Source: Prorocentrum cordatum
Lineage: Eukaryota; Sar; Dinophyceae; Prorocentrales; Prorocentraceae
DNA: 22,500 nt
Assembly (NCBI GenBank): GCA_963575745.1
Contig: CAUYUJ010001467.1
Coordinates: 25,001 to 47,500 of the forward strand
Reading direction: 5' to 3'
How positions within the stretch are numbered: the stretch's first letter is position 1; each line of letters begins with the position of its first letter. The notes below the pieces were generated by a model. It ran no database searches. It was not told the DNA's origin and saw only the letters and a program-made list of their open reading frames with translations. Below, piece after piece: positions 9,023 to 17,150 of this stretch. Made by a program: the position numbers and the translations under genes.

Positions 9023-9155
9023 CTGGCCATCGCTCGGACGTCCATTCCCTGTGTTCTTTTTTCGGTTTTGTGCGTGGCTTTTTCCCCAAATGATCAAGGA
9101 TGCTCCTCGATGGTCCTCGCCGCAGGAAAAATGCACACGTCCGAGCGATGCCAAG
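9023..9155. mobile_element. ~130-bp TIR element, copy 2
   Basis: Same family as 796-924 and 11497-11627. The 13-bp core ATCGCTCGGACGT at 9029 and its inverse ending at 9149 are perfect. The interior matches copy 3 closely, including the words GATCAAGGATGCTCCTCGAT and GGTCCTCGCC. Confidence 0.85.
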
Positions 9156-9884
9156 TGAAGAATCCCCTTTTGCGAAGCGCCCTTTAGTGAGAGCTGCCAG
9201 GGGCCCTCCACGTGCGCACGGCACCAGTCCGAGTGCACCTCCGCGGGGCAGCTAATCGACGTCCAAGAACAACCGAGTGTATCCGGCGAAACGCGCGCCG
9301 ATTAGCGAAACCGACCGGAGACTGCACCAGTACACTCGAATACGCCAATGTCGAACGAACCGGTGCAGATTTCTGGTCGATCGGTCTGGATGGGCGTTCT
9401 GTCAATGCCCCGTCGCCCCCCTGTCCCCAGACCCCCCGCGTCGTGAATCAATCACGACGGATGGTTTTTCGCTAATTGCGGCCTTTGAGGGCCTTTGCCG
9501 GCCCTCGTGACCGTCGGAAAACGAGCCAGGATGAGAAACTGGCTCTGGGGAAGGGGCCCAAACCTCTGGAGGGCCACGTCATGAAAAACATGCCGTCGAT
9601 GGTCTAAGCCTCCCTACTCAACGTTGCCCCTTGGCTTTCGGGTCACACCTCTGCTCTCTGGCGGCAGTCCGGGACGATGCGGGCACTCCTGGGGTGCTCC
9701 CTGCGAGCCGCAGCTGCTGGAAAGCACCCCGAGGCTGGAAAATTTCGGGAAATCTCAGATCTCGAACGAAAGTTGCCGAGAACATTTTTTCCCCACATCC
9801 AAAGTGGGGTTCCTGTTTTCTCTGGGCACCCCGCGCAGGAACCTCCTCACCTCACCCCTTCTCCTCTTCTGTCTTCGTGCGCTC
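9156..9884. other. no gene recognised
   Basis: Several short frames are open, but none carries a motif or a convincing codon pattern. A loose copy of the CCCCATATCC palindrome (CCCCACATCC...GTGGGG) lies at about 9791-9808. Confidence 0.4.
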
Positions 9885-10095
9885 ACTCACTCACTCACTA
9901 GTTCGCTCACTCACTCACTCACTCACTCACTCACTCACTCACTCACTCACTCACTGACTCATCAGCACTCACTCAGTCACACGCTCATGAACTCAAATAT
10001 GATGATGATGAATGTGCGCGTGAGAGAGAATGATGATCATCGTCATCACCAGTCACTCAGTCAGTCAGTCAGTCACTCACTCACTCACTCACTCG
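9885..10095. repeat. ACTC / TCAG tetranucleotide microsatellite
   Basis: A (CACT)n tract at about 9886-9956, a short spacer with ATGATGATG, then (TCAG)n and (TCAC)n at about 10050-10095. Open frames reading LTHSLTHS are produced by the repeat. Confidence 0.9.
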
Positions 10096-10120
10096 CCTTG
10101 GGCGTCGTCTGTGAGTGAAT

Positions 10121-10610
10121 TGCGAGGAAGTCTCAAGCGGGAGCCCCCTCCCTATGGGGCCCGCGGATCATGTTACTAATCCGAGGAAGTCTCAAACGGG
10201 AGCCCCCTCCCTATGGGGCCCGCGGATCATTTTACTAATCCGAGCGGGTCATCCAATTCCCGTAACTGTCGCCACTTTTGGGCTCTCGCGCTGCCAGAAC
10301 GCCATTCCCAGGCGGATGATGTTACTAACCCGAGGACGTCTCAAGCGGGAGCCCCCTCCCTATGGGGCCCGCGGATCACGTTACTAATCTGAGCGGGTCA
10401 CCCAATTCCCGTAACTGTCGCCACTTTTGTGCTCTCGCGCTGCCAAAACGCCATTCCCACGCGGATCATGTTACTAACCCGAGGACGTCTCAAGCGGGAG
10501 CCCCCTCCCTATGGGGCCCGCGGAATATGTTACTAATCCGAGCGGGTCACCCAATTCCTGTAACTGTCGCCACTTTTGGGCTCTCGCGTTGCCAGAGCGC
10601 CACTCCCAGG
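10121..10610. repeat. 149-bp satellite
   Basis: The module CGAGGAMGTCTCAAGCGGGA starts at 10123, 10182, 10331 and 10480, giving spacings of 59, 149 and 149. A full unit is a 59-bp module (ending in GCGGATCATGTTACTAA) plus a 90-bp module (GAGCGGGTCANCCAATTCC to CCATTCCCAGGC). The first unit is a lone 59-bp module. Confidence 0.9.
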
Positions 10611-10830
10611 CCACATTTTGAATGCCCGGAGCCAACTGCAGGCCACTTCGTGATCTTCGTGCTCCCACAACACCACTCCTGGGCCACATTTTGAATGCCC
10701 GGAACCAACTGTAGGCCACTTCGTGTTCTTCGTGTTCCCAGAACACCACTCCCGGACCACATTCTGAATGCCCGGAGCCAACTGTAGGCCACGTTGTGTT
10801 CGTCGTGTTCCCAGAGCGCTATTCCCGGCA
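10593..10830. repeat. 73-bp satellite
   Basis: CCACATTTTGAATGCCCGG starts at 10611 and 10684, with a variant at 10757 (spacing 73). Units end with CAGARCRCCACTCCCRG, a module that also closes the 149-bp satellite. Confidence 0.9.
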
Positions 10831-10953
10831 CGTACCCAGTGGGACGCACCCCTGTGCGCTTCCTCTGGGTCGTGCCCCCGCGCGTATCCACTGGGACGCA
10901 CCCTGTGCGTTTCCTCTGGGTCGTGTTCGGCACGTATCCACTGGGACGCACCC
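10830..10953. repeat. ~51-bp satellite
   Basis: TGGGACGCACC recurs at 10840, 10892 and 10942 (spacings 52 and 50), with CCTCTGGGTCGTG between. The last unit runs directly into (GAT)n. Confidence 0.85.
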
Positions 10954-11017
<64 letters not shown>

Positions 11018-11035
11018 GTGATAATGATAATGATA

Positions 11036-11087
<52 letters not shown>

Positions 11088-11090
11088 CGA
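10952..11090. repeat. (GAT)n microsatellite
   Basis: Nearly pure GAT/ATG over about 135 bp, with a short GATAAT variant in the middle. Poly-Asp, poly-Met and poly-His frames are artefacts. Confidence 0.95.
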
Positions 11091-11496
11091 GGTCGGGGGC
11101 AACGTAGGGAGCGGGGGGAAGGCCCGCGCCAGGGCGAAAGAAATATACGCAGAAGAGACAGCCAGGACGCCTCACCAACCACGAGGACGACGGTGAGGGC
11201 TTTTTTCCAGATTCGCCCAGAGGGATTCTCATGTGGGGTCTTTCCGTCGGAGTAATTAAATATAAGAGTATATAAAATATTAGTATGTGTATATATATAT
11301 ATATATATATGAATATATATGTGGTAAAAACTGTAGGAAAGTGCAGAAAACCGACGAGAACAGCCGAGAAAAGCCCAGATCTCGAAAGGTCGACGCCCAG
11401 GCCTCCCCTGGGAGGCGGGCCTGGCCGTGGCCACGAGGGCGCGCCCCAGGACGCGCAGGCGCACCCCGGAGCGCGAGCCCACGATCCGAACACATC
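11091..11496. other. no gene recognised; AT dinucleotide repeat at 11288-11327
   Basis: An AT-rich pocket (11250-11340) contains (TA)n at about 11290-11310 and a shorter ATATAT run. The rest is GC-rich with no supported gene. Confidence 0.5.
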
Positions 11497-11627
11497 CTCG
11501 CCATCGCTCGGACGTCCATTCCCTGTGTTTTTTTTGGTTTCGTGCGTGGTTTTTTCGCCAAGTGATCAAGGATGCTCCTCGATGGTCCTCGCCGAAGGAA
11601 ACATGCACACGTCCGAGCGATGCCAAG
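11497..11627. mobile_element. ~130-bp TIR element, copy 3
   Basis: Core ATCGCTCGGACGT at 11503 and its inverse ending at 11621 are perfect. The interior is closely similar to copy 2. It directly abuts the downstream (minus-strand) side of the candidate exon at 11640-11828. Confidence 0.85.
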
Positions 11628-11639
11628 CAACTACACACA

Positions 11640-11828
11640 ACAAAACTGCACCTTGTTGCACTCGTGAGGCGCAAGCCTTGATTCCACACTGACACTGGCA
11701 AGCGACGTCGAAGCCCGGCAAGTACGATGTCGCAAACGTAAAGTTGAAATCTGGGGATCCGCGCAACAAGCTGATCCACTCCCCCAGGGTGTAGTTCTGT
11801 GCCTGTCCGACCGATCCTCGAACTTCGA
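11640..11828 (-). CDS. candidate exon, possibly extracellular or secreted segment
   Basis: On the minus strand an open stretch of about 60 codons reads as balanced protein sequence, including VGQAQNYTLGEWISLLRG and SPDFNFTFATSYLPGFDV, then CQCQCG. Two N-glycosylation sequons (NYT, NFT) and clustered Cys would suit an extracellular segment, but that is inference. Third-position GC bias is weaker than in the other candidates. Acceptor AGs are available near 11823-11828. A GT donor could follow CAGG near 11660. The 130-bp TIR element begins just downstream in the coding direction. No family was recognised. Confidence 0.4.
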
Positions 11829-12016
11829 GCCCGGAGCCCACCCCCCCCTACAGTGAAGTCGGGCCCGTCCCTGTACAGGAGGGCAATTCGAAAATAGAAA
11901 AAAAAATAGTCTGGGGACGATGTTTTGACTATCTTTGAGCATGTGGGGGGTGCTTTTTGAAAATTCTTAACTTCTCGTCCACAATCCCCCTGTAGGGGGA
12001 CAGGCCCGACCTAACC
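11829..12016. other. possible exon continuation and AT-richer spacer
   Basis: On the minus strand the frame following the 12017 acceptor candidate is open for about 29 codons (includes GLSPYRGIVDEKLRIFKK) until a TAG near 11938. A short perfect inverted word (CCCCCTGTAGGGGG) sits at 11985-11998. No gene can be assigned with confidence. Confidence 0.25.
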
Positions 12017-12017
12017 C

Positions 12018-12193
12018 TACAGGAACCCGTACCATAAGGATGCGCGATAAGGATGCAGGGGCCTTGGCCGCCCATTTCGAGCCTTCTCGAGCGGGGCGCG
12101 GGCCACGAGAGCGGCCGAGGACGGGCCGAGGAGGCCGGGGTGCCAGGGTGCCCCTGGGAGGGCTGCCCGTCCTTGCCGTGCGGGTTGGCTGTA
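12018..12193. mobile_element. ~175-bp TIR element (second family), copy 1; intron candidate
   Basis: The left end TACAGGAACCCGTACCATAA and the right end, read inverted, TACAGCCAACCCGCACGG match over most of about 20 bp. The interior shares long stretches with 12381-12555, for example GAGCGGGGCGCGG and GAGAGCGGCC. On the minus strand it is preceded by AAG|GT at 12196/12195 and ends CTGTAG at 12017. It could therefore be removed as a 179-nt GT-AG intron. Confidence 0.7.
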
Positions 12194-12195
12194 AC

Positions 12196-12379
12196 CTTGC
12201 GCGCCCGAGACCCCTCTCATCCCTGACTTTGCCTCGGGCCCCTCGCCGAGCAGGCCCCTTCGCCGCGTCCTCTCGCAGCCTCTGCAGGCACTTCTCCACC
12301 GCGTGGCTCTTGCCGGAGCCCGCGTCGCCCAGGATCAGCACCGACCCGCTCTCCTGTGGCAGGGGCGCCCCGAGATCTC
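12196..12379 (-). CDS. candidate exon with a P-loop (Walker A) NTPase motif
   Basis: On the minus strand the frame encodes APLPQESGSVLILG, then the Walker A motif GDAGSGKS, then HAVEKCLQRLREDAAKG. A run of hydrophobic residues (VLIL) right before GxxGxGKS is the standard beta-strand and P-loop arrangement for binding ATP or GTP phosphates, as in AAA or NACHT-type NTPases. Codons from about 12235 to 12370 have G or C in almost every third position, supporting real coding. Only one motif is visible here. Walker B would lie on another exon, so the family is not assigned. The exon is sandwiched between two same-orientation copies of the ~175-bp TIR element, which supply plausible splice borders (acceptor at 12380/12379, donor at 12196/12195). 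Confidence 0.6.
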
Positions 12380-12380
12380 C
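12357..12380. repeat. 24-bp direct repeat, left copy
   Basis: Matches 12556-12579 at 23 of 24 positions and touches the TIR element at 12381. It contains the palindromic word GGGGCGCCCC. It may be an unusually long target duplication. Confidence 0.85.
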
Positions 12381-12555
12381 TGCAGGCAACCCGTACCATA
12401 AGGACGCACGATAAGGCTGCAAGGGCCTCGGAAGGCCATGTCGACGCTTTGCGAGCGGGGCGCGGCCAGCGAGAGCGGCCAAGGATGGGCCGAAGGGGAA
12501 GGATGCAAGGGTAGCCTTGGAAAGTTGCTCGTCCTTATCATGCGGGTTGACTGTA
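12381..12555. mobile_element. ~175-bp TIR element (second family), copy 2; introner candidate
   Basis: The ends are TGCAGGCAACCCGTACCATAA and, inverted, TACAGTCAACCCGCATGATAA, so the TIR is about 21 bp with roughly five differences. It is 175 bp long, against 176 bp for copy 1, and starts 363 bp away. It is abutted exactly on both sides by a 24-bp direct repeat. It has no coding capacity. Confidence 0.8.
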
Positions 12556-12579
12556 TGGCAGGGGCGCCCCGATATCTCC
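12556..12579. repeat. 24-bp direct repeat, right copy
   Basis: Touches the TIR element at 12555. On the minus strand it continues the open frame upstream into the P-loop exon (reading GGDIGAPLP) if the element and one repeat copy are removed. Confidence 0.85.
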
Positions 12580-12983
12580 GCCGATGGCAGGCTTTCTTTC
12601 TAGTCTGGGCGTTTTTTTCTTCTCGACTTCGGCCCCTGGGGCCTGCTCTCGGGCTCACGAGCCATCAAACAGGGATCCAGGAACAAAAAACTGCCTTGGG
12701 GGAAGGCGTCGGGACCTCTGGGGCCACGGACGGAACAATACCAGCGGGCCCAAAGCCCCGACGAGGCGTGAGGTCTGGACCCCCTTCGCTGAGACTGCTC
12801 TTCCTCCCAACTCGTTTTCTGACAATCCCGAGGCGCGGTAAGGGTCTTCGGAGAGCCAGACATAAGGAAAAACCTTCCGGATAGCGTTTTTTACTATTTA
12901 CCTTCCGCGATTGCAGCCGTTACCGGCTGGCCTCGCCCACCCCCCCACCCCCACCCGGTAGAGCCCGCTATCACCCGGGAATT
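12580..12983. other. no gene recognised
   Basis: On the minus strand the frame leading into the P-loop exon stays open for some codons upstream (includes RKPAIGG), then loses any clear codon bias. A C-rich run lies at about 12938-12956, just before the CAT microsatellite. Confidence 0.4.
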
Positions 12984-13030
12984 ATGATCACCATCATCAG
13001 CAGCATCACAATCATCATCACCATCCCTAC

Positions 13031-13110
<80 letters not shown>

Positions 13111-14087
13111 CCATCACCTTCATCATCATCAGCACCAGCGTCATCAGATCATCATCATCATTTTCGTCTTCTTCGTTTTATTCATCTTCAATGCTATTGT
13201 CATTGCCATCGTCATCAGTGGCGCAGCCGCATGCGTCCACTCGACCAGCATCAGCATCAGCATCAGCATCAGCATCAACATCGGCATCATCATCAACATC
13301 ACCATCAGCGTCATCATCAGCATCATTATCATCATCATCACCACCATCATCATCATCATCATCATCGTCATCGTCATCATCACCATCACATAGCACCATC
13401 ACCATCACCACCACCATCATCACCATGACCATGATTATGACCATAACGAGTACCATCACATCACCGTCATCATCACCATGAGCATCACAATCATCATCAG
13501 CAGCAGCATCAGCATCGTCATCATGACCATGCTCATGCATGGTCATCATGATCACCATCACCATCGTCGTCACCAGCATCATCATCAGCATCATCATTAT
13601 CAGCATCATCACCACTATCATCACCACCATCATCATCAACACCATCCTCATCGTCAACATTGTCATCGTCATTGTCATCGTCATCGTCAGCGTCATCAGC
13701 ATCGTCATCACCACCATCACAACCATCATCATAATCATCATCATCGTCACCATCATCATCAACATCATCATCAATATCTCCATCGTCGTCATCGTAATCG
13801 TCATCGTCGTCGTCGTCGTCGTCGACATCGCCATCGTCAACATGATACTCATCAGCATTATCGTCATCATCACCATCATCATCATCAGTATCATCATCAT
13901 CACCATCGTCATCATCAGCATCTTCACCAGCATCAGCATCAGCATCAGCATCAGCACCATCCGACTAATCATCATCGTCATCGTCCTCATCACCATCGTC
14001 GTCATCATCATCAGCGTTAGCGTCATCATCATCACCCAACATCATCATCATCATCGCTATCGCCTTCGCAATCGCCATCATTATCAG
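12984..14087. repeat. CAT microsatellite, long and degenerate
   Basis: About 1.1 kb of CAT/ATC triplets with CAG, CAC and CGT variants. There is a pure CAT core near 13034-13110 and hexamer-like CATCAG runs near 13250-13280 and 13930-13960. Poly-His, Ile, Asp and Met frames on both strands follow from the repeat. Confidence 0.95.
13219..13245. repeat. isolated 27-bp fragment of the 90-bp satellite
   Basis: TGGCGCAGCCGCATGCGTCC followed by a CGAC word reproduces the start of the satellite at 14088. It lies inside the CAT microsatellite and has the same kind of left junction (CATCAG then TGGCGCAG). Confidence 0.7.
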
Positions 14088-14748
14088 TGGCGCAGCTCGC
14101 ATGCGTCCGCCCGACCCATGTCTGCACTCCCTTCACACACTTCGTGGCCCCACAAAGAACTTCATCAAGTGCCTCCGTGGCGCAGCTCGCATGCGTCCGT
14201 CCGATACATTGTCCGCCTGATCCATTCCGGCACACCCCATCACACGTTCCGTGGTCCAACAAGGAATTTCACGAAATGCTTCCGTGGAATTCGCATGCGG
14301 CCCCTCGGGCCATTCCCGCACACTCCTGGCACGTTTCGTGGCCCCACAGTGAGCTCCACCGAGTGCCTCCGAGGCGCAGCTCGCACGCGCTCGCCCGATC
14401 CACTCTGGCACACCCCTCACACGTTACATGGCCCCATAGGGAGCTGCACCGAGTGCCTCCGTAGCGCATGCGTCGGCCCGACTCGGCACACCGCTGACAC
14501 GTTTCGTGGCCCCACAGGGGGCTCCACCGAGTGAAATGCCTCCTTGGCGCAGCTCGCATGCGTCCGCAGGACCCATGTCCGTACACTCCTCACGCGCTTC
14601 GTGGCCTCATGGGGAGCTCCACCGAGTGCCTACGCTTCGAGGCTCGCAGGCGTCCGCCCGACCACCCCTCACATGTTTCGTGGCCCCATAGGGGGCTCAA
14701 CCGGGTGCCTCCGTGGCACGGCTCGAATGCGTCCGCCTGACACATGTT
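14088..14748. repeat. ~90-bp satellite, block 1 (left part)
   Basis: Repeated units begin TGGCGCAGCTCGCATGCGTC and continue CCGACCCATNTCGGCACACC, then CTCACACGTTTCGTGGCCCC, then a variable AGGGAGCTCCACCGAGTGCC. About eight units at 80-100-bp spacing. The last is interrupted after its CACATGTT by the 1449-bp element. Confidence 0.9.
14741..14748. repeat. target-site duplication, left
   Basis: CACATGTT, repeated at 16198-16205 on the other side of the insertion. Confidence 0.85.
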
Positions 14749-16197
14749 CTGGCCGGTTCTTTCGGCGTGTTCTGACCGGCTGACGGAAAACTGCCAAACT
14801 GGACATAGCGGGCCACCGCTGACAACGGCCAGGGGGCCCACTGACAACGGCCAGGGGGGGTCACTGAAGATGGCCAGGGGGCTCACTGACATCGGCCAGG
14901 GGGGTCACTGACAGCGGCCAGGGGGGTCACTGACAACGGCCAGGGGGGCCACTGACAACGGCCAAGGGGGGTCACTGACAACGGCCAGGGGGCCCACTGA
15001 CAACGGCCAGGGGGGTCGCTGACAACGCCAGGGGGGGCCACTGACAACGGCCACGGGGCCACTGACAACGGCAGGGGGGTCACTGAGGCCAGGGGGGTGA
15101 CTGACAACGACCAGGGGGGTCCACTGACAACGCCAGGGTTGTCAGTGGGCCCCCCGGGGGTTGTCAGTGCCCCCCCCTGGGGTTGTCAGTGGGCCCCCCT
15201 GGGGGTTGTCAGTGGCCCCCCTGGGGGTTGTCAGTGCCCCCCTGGGGGTTGTCAGTGGGCAGTGGCCCCTGGGGGTTGTCAGTGGGCCCCCTGGTTGTCA
15301 GTGGGCCCCCCTGGGGGTTGTCAGTGGGCCCCCCCGGGGTTGTCAGTGGGCCCCCCTGGGGGTTGTCAGTGGGCCCCCTGGGGTTGTCAGTGGAGCCCCG
15401 TCGGTGAGGTCCCGAACTCGACAGGAACGGCGTTTTGTCGAGTTCGGGACCGCCCCGACGGGGCTCCACTGACAACTCACTGACAACCCCAGGGGGCCCC
15501 GCTGACAACCCCCAGGGGGTCCCACTGACAACCCCGGGGGGGCCCACTGACAACCCCCAGGGGGCCCACTGACAACCCCCAGGGGGGCCCACTGACAACC
15601 CCCAGGGGGGGCCACTGACAACCCCCAGGGGGGCCACTGACAACCCCCGGGGGGGCCCACTGACAACCCCAGGGGGGGACAACCCCCAGGGGGCCCACTG
15701 ACAACCCCCAGGGGGGCCACTGACAACCCCGGGGGGCCACTGACACCCCCGGGGGCCACCACCACCCTAGGCCCGCCCGACGGCGTTGTCAGTCCACCCC
15801 CTGGCCGTTGTCAGTGGGCCCCCTGGCCATTGTCAGTGACCCCCCCTGGCCGTTGTCAGTGACCCCCCTGGCCGTTGTCAGTGACCCCCCTGGCCGTTGT
15901 CAGTGACCCCCCCTGGCCGTTGTCAGTGACCCCCCCTGTCGCTGTCAGTGGGCCCCCTGGCCGTTGTCAGTGGGCCCCCTGGCCGTTGTCAGTGACCCCC
16001 CCTGGCCGTTGTCAGTGACCCCCCTGGCCGTTGTCAGTGACCCCCCTGGTCGTTGTCAGTGACCCCCCTGGCCGTTGTCAGTGGCCCCCCCTGGCCGTTG
16101 TCAGTGACCCCCCTGGCCTGATCAGTTTTTCTCCGATTTGATCGTTTTCGGGTGGCTATGGTCCCCCCCCCCGAAACACGCTCTGCGTTCCAGCCAG
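14749..16197. mobile_element. 1449-bp palindromic (foldback) DNA element inserted in the satellite
   Basis: The outer ends are diverged TIRs: 14749-14771 and 16175-16197 (inverted) agree at 15 of 23 positions, starting CTGGC and sharing GCGTGTT. Similarity continues weakly for about 70 bp. Inside are four minisatellite blocks of ~22-bp units in alternating orientation: A (about 14815-15135, CACTGACAACGGCCAGGGGG), B (15137-15395, TTGTCAGTGGGCCCCCCTGG), C (15470-15765, inverse of B) and D (15783-16117, inverse of A). A 40-bp-arm hairpin lies between B and C. No protein is encoded. The 8-bp duplication fits hAT- or P-type transposition, though the superfamily is not proven. Confidence 0.85.
15384..15475. 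repeat. central hairpin of the foldback element
   Basis: Arms 15384-15423 and 15436-15475 match at 38 of 40 positions, with a 12-nt loop. Unlike the flanking blocks the arms contain unique sequence (for example GGTCCCGAACTCGACA). Confidence 0.9.
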
Positions 16198-16345
16198 CAC
16201 ATGTTGGCACACCCCTCGCACGTTCCGTGGCCCCATAGGAAGCTCCATCGAGGACTCCCGTGGCGCAGCTCGCATGATCCTGCCCGACCCATGACCGCAC
16301 ACCCCTGACACGTTTCGCGGCCCCACAAGGAATCCCACCAGCCCT
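16198..16345. repeat. ~90-bp satellite, block 1 (right part)
   Basis: Starts with the second CACATGTT and resumes the unit with GGCACACCCCTCGCACGTTC, same orientation as the left part. One further unit start (TGGCGCAGCTCGCATG) lies at 16260. Confidence 0.9.
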
Positions 16346-16609
16346 TTGGGCGTGAGTGGTTTAGCGAGCTCTCTCTGTTCTCAACCCCCCTTCTTCCCCC
16401 TCGGGGAGGGGTTTACCCCTCCCCCTACCCCCTCCCCCTGGACCTGGAGAGGTCCTTTCGCGGGTGGTTGGAGGGTCCTTTTTCGACTCCTGGGAGGGCT
16501 AAACAACGACACCCCTCACGAGGATTTTGGCCCCGACGGGGGGACTGACAAAAAATTGTGCTCGCCCCAGCTGTGATCGATCGCCCGAAAGATGGCCCCA
16601 AGATACCTC
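16346..16609. other. spacer, no gene recognised
   Basis: Contains pyrimidine-rich runs (about 16385-16440) but no supported gene or repeat. Confidence 0.4.
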
Positions 16610-16799
16610 CCAGACCCCTCCCAAAGAGCCCCAAGAGGCCCCAGGAGGCCTCCAAGAGGCCCCCAAGATGCCCCCAAGAGGCCCCCAAGAGGCCCCAAGA
16701 GGCTCCCCCGAGGCACCCAAGACGCTCCTGGAAGCCCCTGGGGCCGCCAAGAGGCCCCCAAGACGCCCCAAACGGCCTCCAAGAGGCTCCCAAGAGGCT
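16610..16799. repeat. GAGGCCCCCAA minisatellite
   Basis: Short units of about 10-12 bp (AAGAGGCCCCCAAGAGGC), clearly related to the blocks at 6155-6440 and 6735-6925 but with AAG replacing AGG. Confidence 0.85.
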
Positions 16800-17150
16800 C
16801 CCGAACGACTCACACCAGAAGGAGGGGCCCGAACGACTCACACCAGGACGAGGCGCCCGAACGACTCACACCACGAGGAGCCCGAACGACTCACACCACG
16901 ACGAGGGCCCCGAACGACTCACACCACGAGGAGCCCGAACGAGTCACACCAGGAGGAGGGGCCCGAACGACTCACACCAGGACGAGGGGCCCGAACAACT
17001 CACACCACGAGAAGCCCGAACGACTCACACCAGGACGAAGAGCCCGAACGACTCACACCACGAAGAGCCCGAACGACTCACACCAGGAAGAAGGGCCCGA
17101 ACGACTCACACCAGGACGAGAAACCCCAAACGACTCAAACCACGAGGAGC
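16800..17150. repeat. 25/28-bp minisatellite with 134-bp higher-order repeat
   Basis: Thirteen units start CCCGAACGACTCACACCA and have a variable tail. Unit lengths run 28, 28, 25, 28, 25 and then repeat that order. Units 1, 6 and 11 start at 16800, 16934 and 17068, so the higher-order period is 134 bp. Confidence 0.9.

Noticed and set aside
9212-9510. Short plus-strand frames of 77-87 codons
   Set aside because: Third-position bias is weak, the frames overlap each other, and nothing recognisable is encoded.
9624-10118. Plus-strand frame with a THSL repeat
   Set aside because: The repeat part comes from (CACT)n, and the upstream part has no motif or clear codon bias.
12984-14534. Long His/Ile-rich frames (plus) and Asp/Met-rich frames (minus)
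   Set aside because: They are translations of the CAT microsatellite and vanish outside it.
14815-16117. CRISPR-like array of regular short repeats
   Set aside because: Units are contiguous ~22-bp minisatellite copies with no unique spacers, in four alternating orientations, in a eukaryote-like context.
14749-16197. Palindrome as an assembly artefact
   Set aside because: The arms are not identical copies (unit number and sequence differ, outer ends match only 15 of 23), and clean 8-bp duplications flank it. A false fold-back would give identical arms.
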